This document shows, one piece after another, positions 56,201 through 64,000 of a DNA stretch of 64,000 nucleotides. Source of the stretch: Prinia subflava (lineage: Eukaryota > Chordata > Aves > Passeriformes > Cisticolidae). Positions within the stretch are counted from its first letter, which is position 1. Each line of letters starts with the position of its first letter. The stretch spans positions 57,985,775-58,049,774 of the forward strand of contig NC_086283.1 in assembly GCF_021018805.1 (NCBI RefSeq), written 5' to 3'. The notes beneath the pieces were generated by a model. The model was not told the origin of the DNA. It ran no database searches and saw only the letters and a program-made list of their open reading frames with translations. Both the position numbers and the translations under genes were made by a program.

Positions 56201-59200
56201 TTGAGCCACAAATAAAATGTGATTAGAGAAATAAGTGCCGTACTTAAATACTGAAGTCAGACATTTACTTGAAACTTGTTCATTCTATAGTCAGCATATG
56301 AATCTCAATTATTTGAAGATAGAAAGCTTTTTGTATTATTTCTGTTATTAGGTAAATAGCGGACACAGTGATTTACTTAACTTATGTCAGGGCTTTATAT
56401 AAACCCCAAGTGAATCTTCCCATGGCACACTGTGGCACATGGTTCCTGTCTGAAGAGAGGTTCTGCCTCCCTGAAATACCATGGTGCCTTTCATTTTGCG
56501 TAAAAAAAACCCCAACAAACAATCCAAAGCGAACTTACGTCTATGCCTGCCAGATCAGAACATTCTCTGTCATAATACCTACCAGTGCACAGCACAGGCT
56601 GGCTTAGGGCTTCCAGCATGGTCCCTGGCAGTGGCCACTCATGTGCTGACATGTGGGCTTCTCAGGAGTAAAGTATGAGGCTCAACAGAGAAACGTGGTT
56701 TGCCCAAGATCACTCCTCAGACCTTATCTTCAGCAAGGCTCCTAGTACAGCTTGTAAAAAGAGATGGTAGACAAATCTTAGTAGATTGCAGATGATAGGT
56801 GTCACGTTGACACAGTGATACTAGCTTATCTTTATTAGATGTTTGATGTGATTTACGTGATAAAAGCCTGTTTAAAATGCAACCCCAAACCCCAGGACTT
56901 TACCTAAAATGTGTCTAGAGGTATCTTTAGTGTATTCATGATCTGGAATAGCTCCAGATGCAGGTAGAGGTAGTTTTGTATAATATGAGAAAAAGCTGTA
57001 GGCAGCCACTGCATTTTTCATGTATAGTGCATTCTTCTCTAAGATGGAGAATCTTTGCTCTTTTTACCTCAGAGTTATTTTTAAAAAAATTGTAGTCTAT
57101 GTGATGAAAAAGATGAGTATATAGTATACTAAAACAAACAAAATAATAGTAATGCATTTGCTGAGGAACACTTTTTCTAGTTTGAATCTTCATCAACTGT
57201 TTAATTACAATTTTCACTCAATTTATTGAATAGGAAAATACCCCAACCTGTTTCCTGAAGTTTTACATCTTAAGTAAATATGTGGTAATAATTACGTCCG
57301 ACTTACCAGAGACACTGAAAAGGGGCACTGAATTTCTGCATTAGGCAGAAACCCAGGAATTCTCTAACCTTTACTGGCTTTTACATTTATTCTTTCTTCC
57401 CTAAAGGAAAAATCCGATGGACAAAACAGGGTTTTTACTAAGGGTTGCTGTTTAAGGGAATAAAACAGTGAAGCCCTTTTGCATAAGCTGTTAGGTATAA
57501 CTTTAAACCATTGAAAGGTAAATAACAGAACAGTGCACTGCATTCAGATTTAGGAAAACCACATTACTGTTGTGTATGATTTCACCTTTTTTTCTTGGTT
57601 CTGTACATGCAGAAAGAAAATTGAATATGTAAATGCTCCTGCTTATTATTTCTCCTCTTTCTTTTTCTCGCTTGTATGTGAAAAGAAAGATGGAATTCAA
57701 GCTTATTTTTTAGTAATTGTCAGAGAAGGAATGTGACCTTTCTAAGAAAAAAAAGTTATTTATTTACCAAACTTACTTGTAGAAATTTTGGCCAGTGAGT
57801 GGTGTCTTTTTGTGGTCAGTTAGCTACATTGGTTACATGAGTATAACAATAATTTTACTATTTTTAGAGTCCTAGTTTAGTCCTCTGTATACTGCTGAGT
57901 ACAGATGACTCAGGAATCCTCAATTCTGACTGAATTATATTAACTTTGTAGACCATGTTCACTCATTATTCATGTAGAGACAAGACAGATAGTAAGACAT
58001 TGACTGGTGGAGCCTCACTCTGCCATGCCTCAGACAAACAGACCTGACATCCACTTCGCAAGAAGCCACAGACCCCCTGCCCTCTCATCACCACCCAAAA
58101 GGAAGGGACCTTTGAGATGGAGGGGAGTGAAAAGGGGTTTCTACTTGGGGTGGCAGGTGAAACCCCTCCTGACCGCCCTCACCTCCTCAAGTGCCCGTAT
58201 GCAACAGAATTGAGGCCCTGGAATCTGAGAACCAGAGAAATGAGAATGTGGGTGAAGGTCCATCCACATTGATGAGGTTGCCTATGGCAGAGCAGTTACC
58301 CCCCACATCACAACCTCCTCAGTTAAGAAAAAGAAGAGTAGAAGTTGCTGGTGACTCCCTCCTGAGAGGAATGGAGGGCCTGATATGCCAACTGGATCCA
58401 GTCCAGCAGGAAGGTGTGTTGTCTCTCTGGCACCTGGAAAAGGGACATCACCAAGAAACTTCCCAGCCTGGTGCAGCCCACTGATGATTACCCACTGCTG
58501 GTTTTATAGGTGGGTAAATGACCAAGTCCCAGCAACAAGGGTGCAGATGATCAAAAGGGACCTCAGGGCCTTAGGACAGCTGGTCAGGGGTTCTGGAGCA
58601 CCTGCTGTGTTCTTTTCTATCCTACCAGTTTTAGGGATTGATGGGGCAAGAAACTGCAAAACCAGGCATATGAACACCTGGCTCTGAAACTGGTGTTACC
58701 AGCAGAATTCTGAGTGTCCGAATTTTAACACAGGTCAGTTTATATGACTCTGAGCCTGCTGGCAATAAATGGGGTCCACCTGGCCTAAGGAGGGAGTCTT
58801 AGTTCAGGATTTAGCAAGGTCACTGAGAGAGCTGTAGACTAAATTTGAAGACAGATGTAGACAGAGCCAGATTTGACAGAGATAAGGTTACAAAAACATG
58901 GTGGGACACCTCACATGACTGGAATGTTGTCATGAAGGACATGTTGCTGAGGAAAGACAGACCAGGAAGATGCATTGGTGGAGCTTCCCTCTATGTGAGG
59001 AAACTCTTGGGATGTATTGAGCTCTGTCTTGGGTGGATGATGAGAGAATTGAGAGCTTATGGGTCAGAATTAAAGGGCAGACAGGGTGACATTGTTGTGG
59101 GTGTTTGCTACAGGCCACCTGATCAGGAAAAAGTGGATGAGGACTTCTACAGGCAGCTTGAAGCAGCCTCTATGTTACACATTCTTGTGGGGGACTTTAA

Positions 59201-61986
59201 CTCCCCTGACATCTGCTGGAGAAGCAACACAACAAAGCACAAACAATCCAGGAGGTTCCTGGAAAGCATTGATGACAACGTTCCAACAGAGGTAGCAGAG
59301 GATGCCACAAGGAATGCTGTGCTGCTCGGGGAGTGATTTGCTGCTCGCCTTCATAACAACAAACGAGGGAGGCCTTGTTGGAGATGTGAAAGTTGGGGGC
59401 AGCCTCAGCTGTAGTGACTGTGAGATTGCGGAGTTCAGGGTTGGGCAAAGAGGAAGCAGGACAACAAGCAATCATGGACTTCAGCAGAGCTAATGTTAGC
59501 CTCTCTAGGGATCTCCTTGGAAGTATCCCATAGGAACAGGCCATGCAGGGAAGAGATGCCCAAGAGAGCTGGTTGATATTCAAGGGTTATTTCCTCCAGG
59601 CTTAAGAATGACACTTCCTGATGAGCAAGAAATTGGGAAAATAGGTTAAGAGACCTGTATGGATGAACAAGGAACACCTGTTGTTGCTGAAGTGTAAGCA
59701 GGAAATAACACAGAAGGCGGAAGCAGGGTCAGGCCACTTGGAATGAATATAGAGAGATTGTCAGAGAAGGTAGAAATGAGACAAGGATGTCCAAGGCTCA
59801 TCTGGAAGTAAATCTGACCAAAGATGTCAAAGATAACAAAAAGTACTTTTTCAAATACATGAAAAACAACAGCAAAACTACGAATACTGTGGGCCCTTTA
59901 CTAGATGGAGCAGAGACCCCTGTAACAGAGGATATGGAGAAGTCAAGACTTTCCCTTGGTCGAGGAAAGTTGGGTTAGAGAATACGTAGGCAAATCTGGC
60001 ATCCACAAACTCATGTGTCCTGATGAAACGCATCTACAGGTAAGGGGGAGCTGATGGGCATAGCAAGCATTCTAATGATCATCTTTGAAAGGTCATGGCA
60101 ACCAGGAGAGGTGCCTGAGGACTGGAAGAAAGAAAATGTCACCCCAGTCTTCAAAAAGGGCAAGAAGGAGGATCCAGGAAACTACCAAGTCAGCCTTACC
60201 ACAGTCCCTGAAAAGGTGATAGAGAGCAAGCACCTCATTCTGAAATCAGGCCATCTCTAGCCACATGGATGACAAGAAGGTGATCAGGAGTAGTCAGCAT
60301 GGATTCAGTAAAGATAAATCATGCTTGGCCAACCTGACTGCCTTCTGCAATGAAACAAAACCAGGGATGAACAAAGGGAGAGCAGTGGATGTTGTCTACC
60401 CTGATTTCAGCAAGGATTTCAACACTGTCTCTCACAATACCCTCACAGACAAGCTCAAGAGGTGTGGATTGGATGAGTGGACACTTAGGTCCTGGCTGAA
60501 TGGCTGATCTGTGCAGCCCTTCAGAATGACCTTGACAGGCTAGACAGTTGAGCAGAGAACTGATCAAAATTCAGCAGAGGCAAGTGCAGGGTCCTGAACC
60601 AGGGGAGGAACAACTCTAGGCCACAGCACTAGCTGGGGGTGACCTGCAGGAAGGCAGCCCTGTAGCGAAGCACCTGGTGGTCCCGATGGACCACAAGGTG
60701 TCCATGAGCCAGCAGTGTGTCCTGGGGACCAAGAAGGCAAATGGCATCCTGGGGTGCATTAGGAAGAGCATTGCCAGCAGGTCAAGGGAAGTGATCTACT
60801 CAACTCTGGTGAGGCACATCGGGAGTGCTGTGTCCAGTTCTGGGTTCCTCAGGACATGAGAGACATGGAGGTCCTAGACTGAGTTGAGAGGTGGCCTCTG
60901 AAAGTGGTTAGGGGACTGGAGCATCACTTTTATGAGGAAAGGCTTAGGCAGCTGGGCCTGTTCAGCCTTGAGAAGAAAATGTCTGAGAGAAAAGCTCAAC
61001 AGTATCTCTGAAGGAAAGGTGTCAGACGATGGATCCAGGCATTTCTTGGTGGTGCCAAGCAACTGGGCAAGAGACAATGGGCAAAAACTGATGCACAGGA
61101 AGTTGAATATGAGGAAGGACTTCTTTGCTGTGAGGGTGACCAGACACTGGAACAGGCTGCATGGAGATGTTGTGGAGTCTCTTTCACAGGAGATATTCAA
61201 GAACTGTCTGGACATAACCCTGTGCAATGTGCTCTAGGATGACTCGAGCCTTGAGCAGGAAGGTTTAATCACATGACTTGCTATAGTCCCTTTTAGTCTT
61301 AGTTTCTCAAATCTTGCACTGCTAGAATAGTAGGTCACAGTTTTTAAGCCTCCTGGTCCTTACTTGTCAGCTCTTCTGGACAACATGCTGTGTTTCTTTT
61401 GGAAGCTGCCTTTCACTGGAAATTAAGAGTCAAATGAATTTGTAGGTGGTTTGAAGATAGTGTGAGTGCTAGTTACACTTACAACTTAAAACGTAGGGGT
61501 TTTTTGTAATGGAATTGCTTAGGGATTTGAAAAATACTAGCCTTGGATTTAACCTGTTCAGCAGAAGTGGTTGGTTTTGACCTCTCTTGAAAGGCTCTGA
61601 AGTAGGTATTAGTAAGTAACTAATTTTTCTGTTTTATTTATTTATTAATTTTTTTCCAATTTTATTTTCTCTTTAGGGGGATTACTGAAGCTCGTTTTGT
61701 TTATGTCTTTGTTCTTGGCATAGTCTTCACTGGCACTAAAGATTTACTAAAGTCACAGGTTATTTCTGCAGACTCCAGCACGAAGAGCACAGGATTATGG
61801 GAAGTATACAGCGGATTGGTTCTACTAGCAGCTCTTCTATTTAGACCTCACAATTTACCAGTCTTGGTGTTTTGTCTGCTGATTCAGACAATGATGACAA
61901 AATATATTTGGATACCTTTGAAATTTGATGCAGCACAAATTACTATCATGCACTACTGGTTTGGCCAAGCTTTCTTCTATTTTCAG
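17645..61986 (+). CDS. PIGG: PIGG, GPI ethanolamine phosphate transferase 2 (11 exons, 3' end outside window)
   Basis: PIGG adds ethanolamine phosphate to the second mannose of GPI-anchor precursors in the ER membrane, working with PIGF (known for the family). The joined exons give 859 residues with no stop or frameshift. Residues 8-27 form a hydrophobic signal anchor. Residues 66-300 are the alkaline-phosphatase-like catalytic domain: metal ligand D76 in LIDALRDDF, the likely Thr nucleophile in PTVTMPR (115-120), GLDHIGH (219-225) and [12 protein letters not shown] (267-278). The part after about residue 430 is strongly hydrophobic, the multipass membrane domain. The family is usually a little under 1000 residues, so roughly 120-130 C-terminal residues lie beyond 64000. 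The start is chosen because MRLRSG matches the vertebrate N terminus and the codon has A at -3; an in-frame ATG also exists at 17519. Splice phases agree at every junction. The assignment is secure. Confidence 0.97.
17805..20940 (+). other. PIGG intron 1 (3136 bases)
   Basis: Starts within the CpG island and becomes AT-rich. No repeat family or hidden exon was recognised. Confidence 0.7.
20941..21146 (+). CDS. PIGG: PIGG coding exon 2
   Basis: Encodes residues 54-122 and begins the catalytic domain. The hydrophobic strand [14 protein letters not shown] carries the conserved metal-binding Asp76. The stretch [12 protein letters not shown] (111-122) carries the expected Thr nucleophile. N58-W-T60 is a possible N-glycosylation sequon. 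The acceptor is TTGCTTAG|AAATGG and the donor AAG|GTAAGT, a consensus match. It ends in phase 0. Confidence 0.97.
21147..22132 (+). other. PIGG intron 2 (986 bases)
   Basis: The shortest intron in the window. Ordinary intronic sequence, with GAGAGTGAGAGG purine repeats near 21690. Confidence 0.7.
22133..22342 (+). CDS. PIGG: PIGG coding exon 3
   Basis: Exactly 70 codons (residues 123-192). It contains [19 protein letters not shown] and then [17 protein letters not shown], a highly conserved part of the ethanolamine phosphate transferase catalytic domain. The acceptor is TTTCATTAG|GCT and the donor GAG|GTGAGA. Both borders are phase 0, so skipping this exon would keep the frame but remove part of the catalytic fold. 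Confidence 0.97.
22343..23808 (+). other. PIGG intron 3 (1466 bases)
   Basis: No repeat recognised. The 3' end has two T runs and two candidate AG acceptors 20 bases apart (23787-23788 and 23807-23808). Confidence 0.7.
23809..23997 (+). CDS. PIGG: PIGG coding exon 4
   Basis: Sixty-three codons (residues 193-255), phase 0 at both ends. The motif [13 protein letters not shown] (213-225) supplies the Asp and His ligands of the alkaline-phosphatase-superfamily metal site. N196-V-T198 is a possible glycosylation sequon. The acceptor is TTTGAG|GTT, chosen because it continues the frame; a competing AG lies 20 bases upstream (23787-23788). The donor is AAG|GTAATA. Confidence 0.96.
23998..25497 (+). 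other. PIGG intron 4 (1500 bases)
   Basis: AT-rich intron. The open frame of exon 4 runs on into it to about 24321, but this has no family similarity and is readthrough by chance. Confidence 0.7.
25498..25636 (+). CDS. PIGG: PIGG coding exon 5
   Basis: Encodes residues 256-301 plus one base of codon 302. [18 protein letters not shown] (263-280) provides the remaining metal ligands (D269, H270, H278). The acceptor is TTTACAG|GAG and the donor AGTG|GTGAGG. An LTR-derived repeat begins only about 35 bases after the donor, so this exon has an unusually short stretch of unique intron behind it. Confidence 0.96.
25672..26199 (+). mobile_element. Avian ERVL-type LTR, plus orientation, in PIGG intron 5
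   Basis: Opens TGTCTTAGTTTCAGGTTGAA and contains landmarks I know from a widespread avian LTR: TAGTAGCTGGTACAG, ATGAGAATAATG, AAAGGGATATTCCATACCATG, TATAAACTGGGG (TATA region), CACTTGTTTCTCCTGGG and TTGTTAAACTGTTC. It starts about 35 bases after the exon 5 donor. No retroviral genes are next to it. The family name is from memory of the consensus; the right border is approximate. Confidence 0.75.
26200..26686 (-). mobile_element. Avian ERVL-type LTR, minus orientation, adjoining the previous one
   Basis: Read on the minus strand it opens TGTCCTGGTTTCAACTGGGA, then TAGTATCTGGTACAGGAGC and ATGAGAATAATGTTGATAAC, clearly the same LTR family as 25672-26199 in the opposite orientation. It lacks the family's usual distal end, so the inner end seems truncated. 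The two copies therefore form an inverted repeat of divergent arms. Confidence 0.75.
29197..29249 (+). repeat. 53-base poly(T) run forming the exon 6 polypyrimidine tract
   Basis: Uninterrupted T from 29197 to 29249, followed by GTTCATTGTAG and exon 6. It could be an expanded polypyrimidine tract or the tail of an antisense retrocopy; no retrocopy body is visible beside it. Length is likely variable between individuals and error-prone in sequencing. Confidence 0.95.
29261..29473 (+). CDS. PIGG: PIGG coding exon 6
   Basis: Begins with two bases completing codon 302 and ends one base into codon 373. It contains [19 protein letters not shown], the conserved end of the catalytic domain, then MREQLRF. 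The acceptor is TTCATTGTAG|CTCC, directly after a run of 53 T (29197-29249). The donor is AAAG|GTAAAT. The family match is clear; the unusual element is the homopolymer at the acceptor. Confidence 0.95.
31215..32912 (+). mobile_element. Decayed CR1 LINE, 3' half, plus strand
   Basis: Begins in reverse transcriptase coding sequence (a [12 protein letters not shown] match ending near 31270), followed by landmarks of the domain: a degraded copy of the conserved DFCKAL region near 31375, NIFISDL near 32050, [24 protein letters not shown] at 32163-32238, then the typical CR1 tail. Many stops and frameshifts make it inactive. It is an old copy. Confidence 0.8.
35906..36975 (-). mobile_element. CR1 LINE fragment, minus strand
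   Basis: The 3' end is at 35906 (AGAATCACAG, reading into the CR1 tail on the minus strand). The minus-strand frame at 36422-36697 encodes the reverse transcriptase C-terminal motifs [18 protein letters not shown] and SREVIL. The sequence is close to the well-known avian CR1 consensus and less decayed than the 31-kb copy. Confidence 0.9.
37412..37629 (+). CDS. PIGG: PIGG coding exon 7
   Basis: Completes codon 373 and ends with residue 445, phase 0. It covers the amphipathic helical linker between the catalytic and membrane domains ([12 protein letters not shown], then [21 protein letters not shown]) and starts the first membrane segment after [10 protein letters not shown]. The acceptor is TCTCTCTAG|ATCC and the donor GAG|GTATGG. 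It sits behind a 7.9-kb intron with two CR1 copies. Confidence 0.96.
37630..39983 (+). other. PIGG intron 7 (2354 bases)
   Basis: No repeat family recognised; a T-rich stretch lies at 39058-39076. Confidence 0.65.
39984..40265 (+). CDS. PIGG: PIGG coding exon 8
   Basis: Ninety-four codons (residues 446-539), phase 0 at both ends. It encodes membrane segments: [13 protein letters not shown] completes the first, the Leu/Met/Cys-rich run around [20 protein letters not shown] is the second, and [20 protein letters not shown] the third. The conserved CTSAES loop lies between them. The acceptor is TTTTTCTAG|GTT and the donor AAG|GTGAGA. Confidence 0.96.
41757..41950 (-). mobile_element. CR1 LINE 3' fragment, minus strand
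   Basis: On the minus strand this is the extreme 3' part of a CR1: AATCAGAGAATGGTAGAATGG, GGGTTGAAAGGGA, GACACCTTCCACTG and the GGTTGCTCAGAGC block, in the order expected. Strongly 5'-truncated. Confidence 0.85.
45174..45612 (-). mobile_element. Solo LTR with probable target-site duplication
   Basis: A GC-rich 439-base block in AT-rich intron begins TGTTGTAG and ends TTCCACA, the TG...CA termini of an LTR. It is flanked by GTTGGA (45168-45173) and ATTGGA (45613-45618), a six-base duplication with one difference. Read on the minus strand, AATAAA lies at 45308-45313, followed by a U5 with long G and C runs. No internal retroviral sequence is present, so it is a solo LTR left by recombination. 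A six-base duplication would fit ERVK-like integrases. The sequence looks little decayed, suggesting a fairly recent insertion. Confidence 0.75.
45198..45232. other. G/C-run hairpin in the LTR
   Basis: Alternating runs of G and C (GTCCCCGGGGGGG, GTCCCCCGGG and ACCCCCGGG) can pair with one another and include CCCGGG palindromes. It may form a very stable stem in the LTR RNA, and may be difficult to sequence. Confidence 0.6.
47657..47681 (+). repeat. 25-base poly(T) run at the exon 9 acceptor
   Basis: T run ending in TTACAG|AAT. It acts as the polypyrimidine tract of exon 9. Confidence 0.95.
47686..48143 (+). CDS. PIGG: PIGG coding exon 9
   Basis: The longest coding exon here (458 bases, residues 540-691 plus two bases). 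It contains [20 protein letters not shown] and [17 protein letters not shown], both near-identical to other vertebrates, separated by a Ser/Asn-rich hydrophilic loop (about residues 605-650) that varies between species. The acceptor TACAG follows a run of 25 T (47657-47681). The donor is ACAAG|GTAGGT. Confidence 0.96.
49885..50425 (-). mobile_element. Old CR1-like LINE fragment, minus strand
   Basis: Blocks such as CCCCCAGTCTGTCCTAATATG, AGGTGCAGGGCATG, TTGAACTTCATAATATCCCT, and a TCAGGTTGATAAAGTATTC block near 50347 follow the order of CR1 reverse transcriptase on the minus strand, but with many substitutions. Borders are approximate. Confidence 0.55.
52235..52259. other. Perfect 12-bp inverted repeat, 1-base centre
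   Basis: TGATGCTTCTTG at 52235-52246 is followed, after a single A, by its complement CAAGAAGCATCA at 52248-52259. The first ten bases also occur as a direct repeat starting at 52217. No function is evident. Confidence 0.85.
54822..55013 (+). CDS. PIGG: PIGG coding exon 10
   Basis: Completes codon 692 as Ser and ends two bases into codon 756. It encodes two membrane segments ([17 protein letters not shown] and [18 protein letters not shown]) and then the [10 protein letters not shown] loop. The acceptor is TTTCCCCAG|CTCG and the donor TCAAA|GTAAGT, chosen so that AA joins G of exon 11 to make Lys. Confidence 0.95.
58191..58687 (+). pseudogene. CR1 ORF1 remnant (GDSL/esterase-like part)
   Basis: [16 protein letters not shown] (GDS at about 58350) matches the start of the esterase-like domain of CR1 ORF1, in which GDSL carries the catalytic Ser. 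[20 protein letters not shown] in another frame (58538-58600) continues the same domain, so at least one frameshift lies near 58484. The domain normally ends at a GVHLS-like motif, which is not visible here. Confidence 0.75.
58845..59336 (+). pseudogene. CR1 ORF2 endonuclease remnant
   Basis: [14 protein letters not shown] and [15 protein letters not shown] are hallmarks of the apurinic/apyrimidinic-type endonuclease of CR1 ORF2. The frame stays open for 163 codons, then stops at about 59334; the following endonuclease end and linker are disrupted. Confidence 0.85.
60054..60507 (+). pseudogene. CR1 ORF2 reverse transcriptase remnant
   Basis: Shows the thumb-side opening motifs [20 protein letters not shown], then [19 protein letters not shown] and [19 protein letters not shown] in another frame; a frameshift lies near 60260. 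Right after LRSWLNG the sequence jumps to QNDLDRL, so the segment that should hold the catalytic Asp-Asp motif is deleted. Confidence 0.88.
60677..60859 (+). pseudogene. CR1 ORF2 C-terminal remnant
   Basis: [20 protein letters not shown] and [16 protein letters not shown] match the reverse transcriptase C terminus of CR1, the same segment as that read on the minus strand at 36422-36697. Confidence 0.85.
61677..61986 (+). CDS. PIGG: PIGG coding exon 11 (last exon in window)
   Basis: Encodes residues 756-859. [37 protein letters not shown] and [13 protein letters not shown] are all family hallmarks of the C-terminal membrane domain. The acceptor is TTTAG|GGGG and the donor TTTTCAG|GTAAGC. No further coding exon is recognisable from 61987 to 64000; the remaining exons are expected beyond the right edge. 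Confidence 0.95.
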
Positions 61987-64000
61987 GTAAGCTGAATACT
62001 CTCTCTGCTGCAAAGGTGGGAGAGGGAATAATTTTTCAAAGAAATATTGTCCATTGTAAATAAAACGCTAACTAAATATTACAGTGGAAGAGTTTACTGA
62101 GTTCTCAGAAGGATTTAGTTTCTAAATGCTTTATTAATGTTTTGTTTTCAGAAATAGAGAAAGATGCATACCTTAGTGTCTTATACTTAGTAGATTTCCA
62201 AAGTGTTATAAGGAACAGAGACTTGTAGCAGGATGATTTTGGTCTGTTAATGGGCCTTGTAAGTACTTTTCAGGTGATAATTAATTTAAAAATGTCATCT
62301 GAGTTGATTAATACTGGTAAAAGGTAAGTGGCTTTTGTCACTGGTTCTTGAGGCTTACAGTAGGTCTATATACTGGTTAAGACTGAAGGAAAGTGCTGTT
62401 GCATGTAATATCTCTTATAAGAACCATAACTAATTTTCTTTCTTATTATATCAAATGATACCTTCTTTCCTGAGGAGCCTTACAAACTTCCATAACCTAG
62501 TTCTCTGGATTGCAAATAAGGTTGCAGTTCCCCCAAAACTTTGCTCTGCATTGAAGCTGGATAGGATCTTTCTACTTCTAGTGTTGTTGGAACCTTGGCA
62601 TGGCAGGCTGTCTAAAGAGGGCATTTATTAACTGGGGAATCAGGTTTAAGAGGTGGGATTTGCAAAATTTCAATGTTGGTCCTCTGTTGAGTTTACCTCT
62701 GAGGCATCACTGATCAACTCTGGTCAAGCTTGGGGTAACTGCAGATTGAGTGTTGGCTTGATTGAGAGTAGTATATGTCCAGATGGGGAATTGCTGATAC
62801 AGATAAGATCATCATGATTCATCCCTTCCTACCCACTTTTCCTGTTCAGAGGGCATAGCATGTCTTGGTTGAGTGGCTTTTGCATGTTTTGAATGTTACT
62901 GTTCAGGCAGTCAGCTTTGATTACAGCCTTCTGAGAGCACCCATTAGTGCAGCTGGCAAAATGCTGAATGAAGACAGAGCCATCTCTGTACTGAGGTACC
63001 AAGCAAAAACAGCTGCCAGAAATTTAATGATGAGGAGGCTAGCAAAAAAATCCTAGCTGTGGAAGAGAGAGACTAATAATGAATAGTTCAGTTTTTTTCA
63101 TAAAGCAGCAAATGGTTCATAAATGTTTCAGTGTTGCTGAATTTGTGGTACACTTGGCTGAGAACTTCACAGAACCATGAAATTACAGGAGAGTTGAAGC
63201 TGGAAGTTGCTTCTGGAGATCATTTAGTCCAACCTGACCCCAAGAAACAGCAGGTCAAACAGACCAGGTTGGTCTGAAAAGTGTCCATTCCCTATTTCAA
63301 GTACCTGAAAGGGAGAAGACTCTGTAAGCTTTCTGGGTGGTTGGTCCAGGGCTTGACCACCCTAGCTAGTAAAAAAGCCTTTTCTGATTTTAATCAGAAC
63401 TTCTTGTATTTCTGTTTCTGTGTATTGCTTTTCATCGCTTTGCTAGTCACTATCAGGTGACTGAGAAAGTCTGGCTACATTTTCTGTACTTCCCCTCATC
63501 AGGTATTTATAAACATTGTTATGATCACTACTAAGCTTTCTCCTCTTTGAGAGTAAAAAGACACAGAGAGTTGCTTGTATGACACGTGCTTTGATCCCAC
63601 CATCATCTGTGGTGCTTCAGTGGACTTTTTCTGCCACACCCATGGCTTTTTCATGGTGGCAAGCCCAGAAGTGGACCCAGGCACCCAAATGTGGATCCCA
63701 CCATTGCTTATTAGATAGAATGGAGATCTCCATTAAACAGCTAGTGAGGCTCTCCCGTAATGGAGTCCCAGATGCTGTTGGTGTTTGCACAAGAATGACC
63801 ATGGCTGGCTGATCTCTTCCAAATAGCTTTCCATATGGTTAGTTCCCAGTGTGACCAAAGACATGGTTTTATTCCTCTCCAAGTGCTGGATTTGATATTT
63901 CTCTTTGGTGCACTTGCTGAATTTCTTGTCATTTCATTCCTCCACTCTGTTGAGGTGCCTCTGATGGCAGCAGACCCATCTGCTGTATCTGCCACTTTCC
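61987..64000 (+). other. PIGG intron 11, incomplete
   Basis: Starts with GTAAGC after exon 11 and continues to the window edge. It holds a minus-strand CR1 from 63168. No further PIGG exon is recognised. Confidence 0.75.
63168..64000 (-). mobile_element. CR1 LINE fragment, minus strand, running off the window
   Basis: On the minus strand the 3' end is at about 63168. Landmarks in order: TTCATGGTTCTG, the GTTGGACTAAATGATC block, GGTGGTCAAGCCCTGGACC and ACATTTGGGTGCCTGGGTCC. It continues to the window edge. The 3' tail differs from the 35.9-kb copy, so it is a different CR1 subfamily. Confidence 0.8.

Larger units (their letters stand above)
58000..61305 (+). mobile_element. CR1 LINE, long but defective, plus strand
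   Basis: An unusually long copy for this element, which is normally 5'-truncated. It keeps part of ORF1 (58191-58687), the endonuclease (58845-59336), parts of the reverse transcriptase (60054-60507), the C-terminal segment (60677-60859) and the 3' tail. Frameshifts, stops and internal deletions make it inactive; the catalytic core of the reverse transcriptase is missing after about 60507. It lies in the same orientation as PIGG. Confidence 0.93.
55014..61676 (+). other. PIGG intron 10 (6663 bases)
   Basis: Half of this intron is a 3.3-kb plus-strand CR1 (58000-61305). The sequence 55014-57999 and 61306-61676 has no recognised feature. Confidence 0.7.

Noticed and set aside
62865..63056. Candidate PIGG exon 12
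   Set aside because: The 63-codon frame does not resemble the expected C-terminal membrane segments and has no suitable acceptor and donor pair.
1..64000. CRISPR arrays, operons, tRNA or rRNA genes
   Set aside because: No regularly spaced repeats, no bacterial gene organisation, and no cloverleaf or rRNA sequence was recognised; the window is eukaryotic.

Overview
The window is vertebrate genomic DNA, most likely from a bird. One multi-exon protein-coding gene sits among CR1 LINE fragments and avian-type endogenous retrovirus LTRs, in AT-rich sequence with small-to-moderate introns. CR1 at this density together with these LTR types argues for a bird, possibly a songbird. The species call is an inference, because turtles and crocodilians also carry CR1.

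The gene is PIGG (GPI ethanolamine phosphate transferase 2) on the + strand. Eleven coding exons can be placed with GT-AG borders and consistent phases: 17645-17804, 20941-21146, 22133-22342, 23809-23997, 25498-25636, 29261-29473, 37412-37629, 39984-40265, 47686-48143, 54822-55013 and 61677-61986. Together they encode 859 residues with no break. The vertebrate protein is a little under 1000 residues, so the last part of the membrane domain lies beyond the right edge. The gene starts in a CpG island (about 17160-17880) with GC boxes, two CCAAT boxes, an ETS-like site and a 45-bp tandem duplication.

Layout: 1-17.1 kb is upstream DNA with no supportable gene. It holds two related LTR-like repeats (about 5.74-6.48 and 7.74-8.35 kb), a GC-richer patch at 6.64-7.14 kb and a perfect 31-copy (GAAAAA)n microsatellite at 11.08-11.26 kb. 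From 17.2 to 62 kb is PIGG. Its introns hold an opposed pair of related LTRs just after exon 5, a 53-T run at the exon 6 acceptor, two CR1 copies in intron 6, a CR1 fragment and a sharply bounded solo LTR in intron 8, an old CR1 fragment in intron 9, and a 3.3-kb CR1 in intron 10 that keeps recognisable ORF1, endonuclease and reverse transcriptase pieces. Another CR1 runs off the right edge in intron 11.

I found no undescribed biological system. The points most worth a second look are the homopolymer-loaded splice acceptors, the opposed LTR pair beside exon 5, the solo LTR with a G/C-run hairpin, and the upstream in-frame start in the PIGG promoter. Most other open reading frames are chance frames in repeats or introns.
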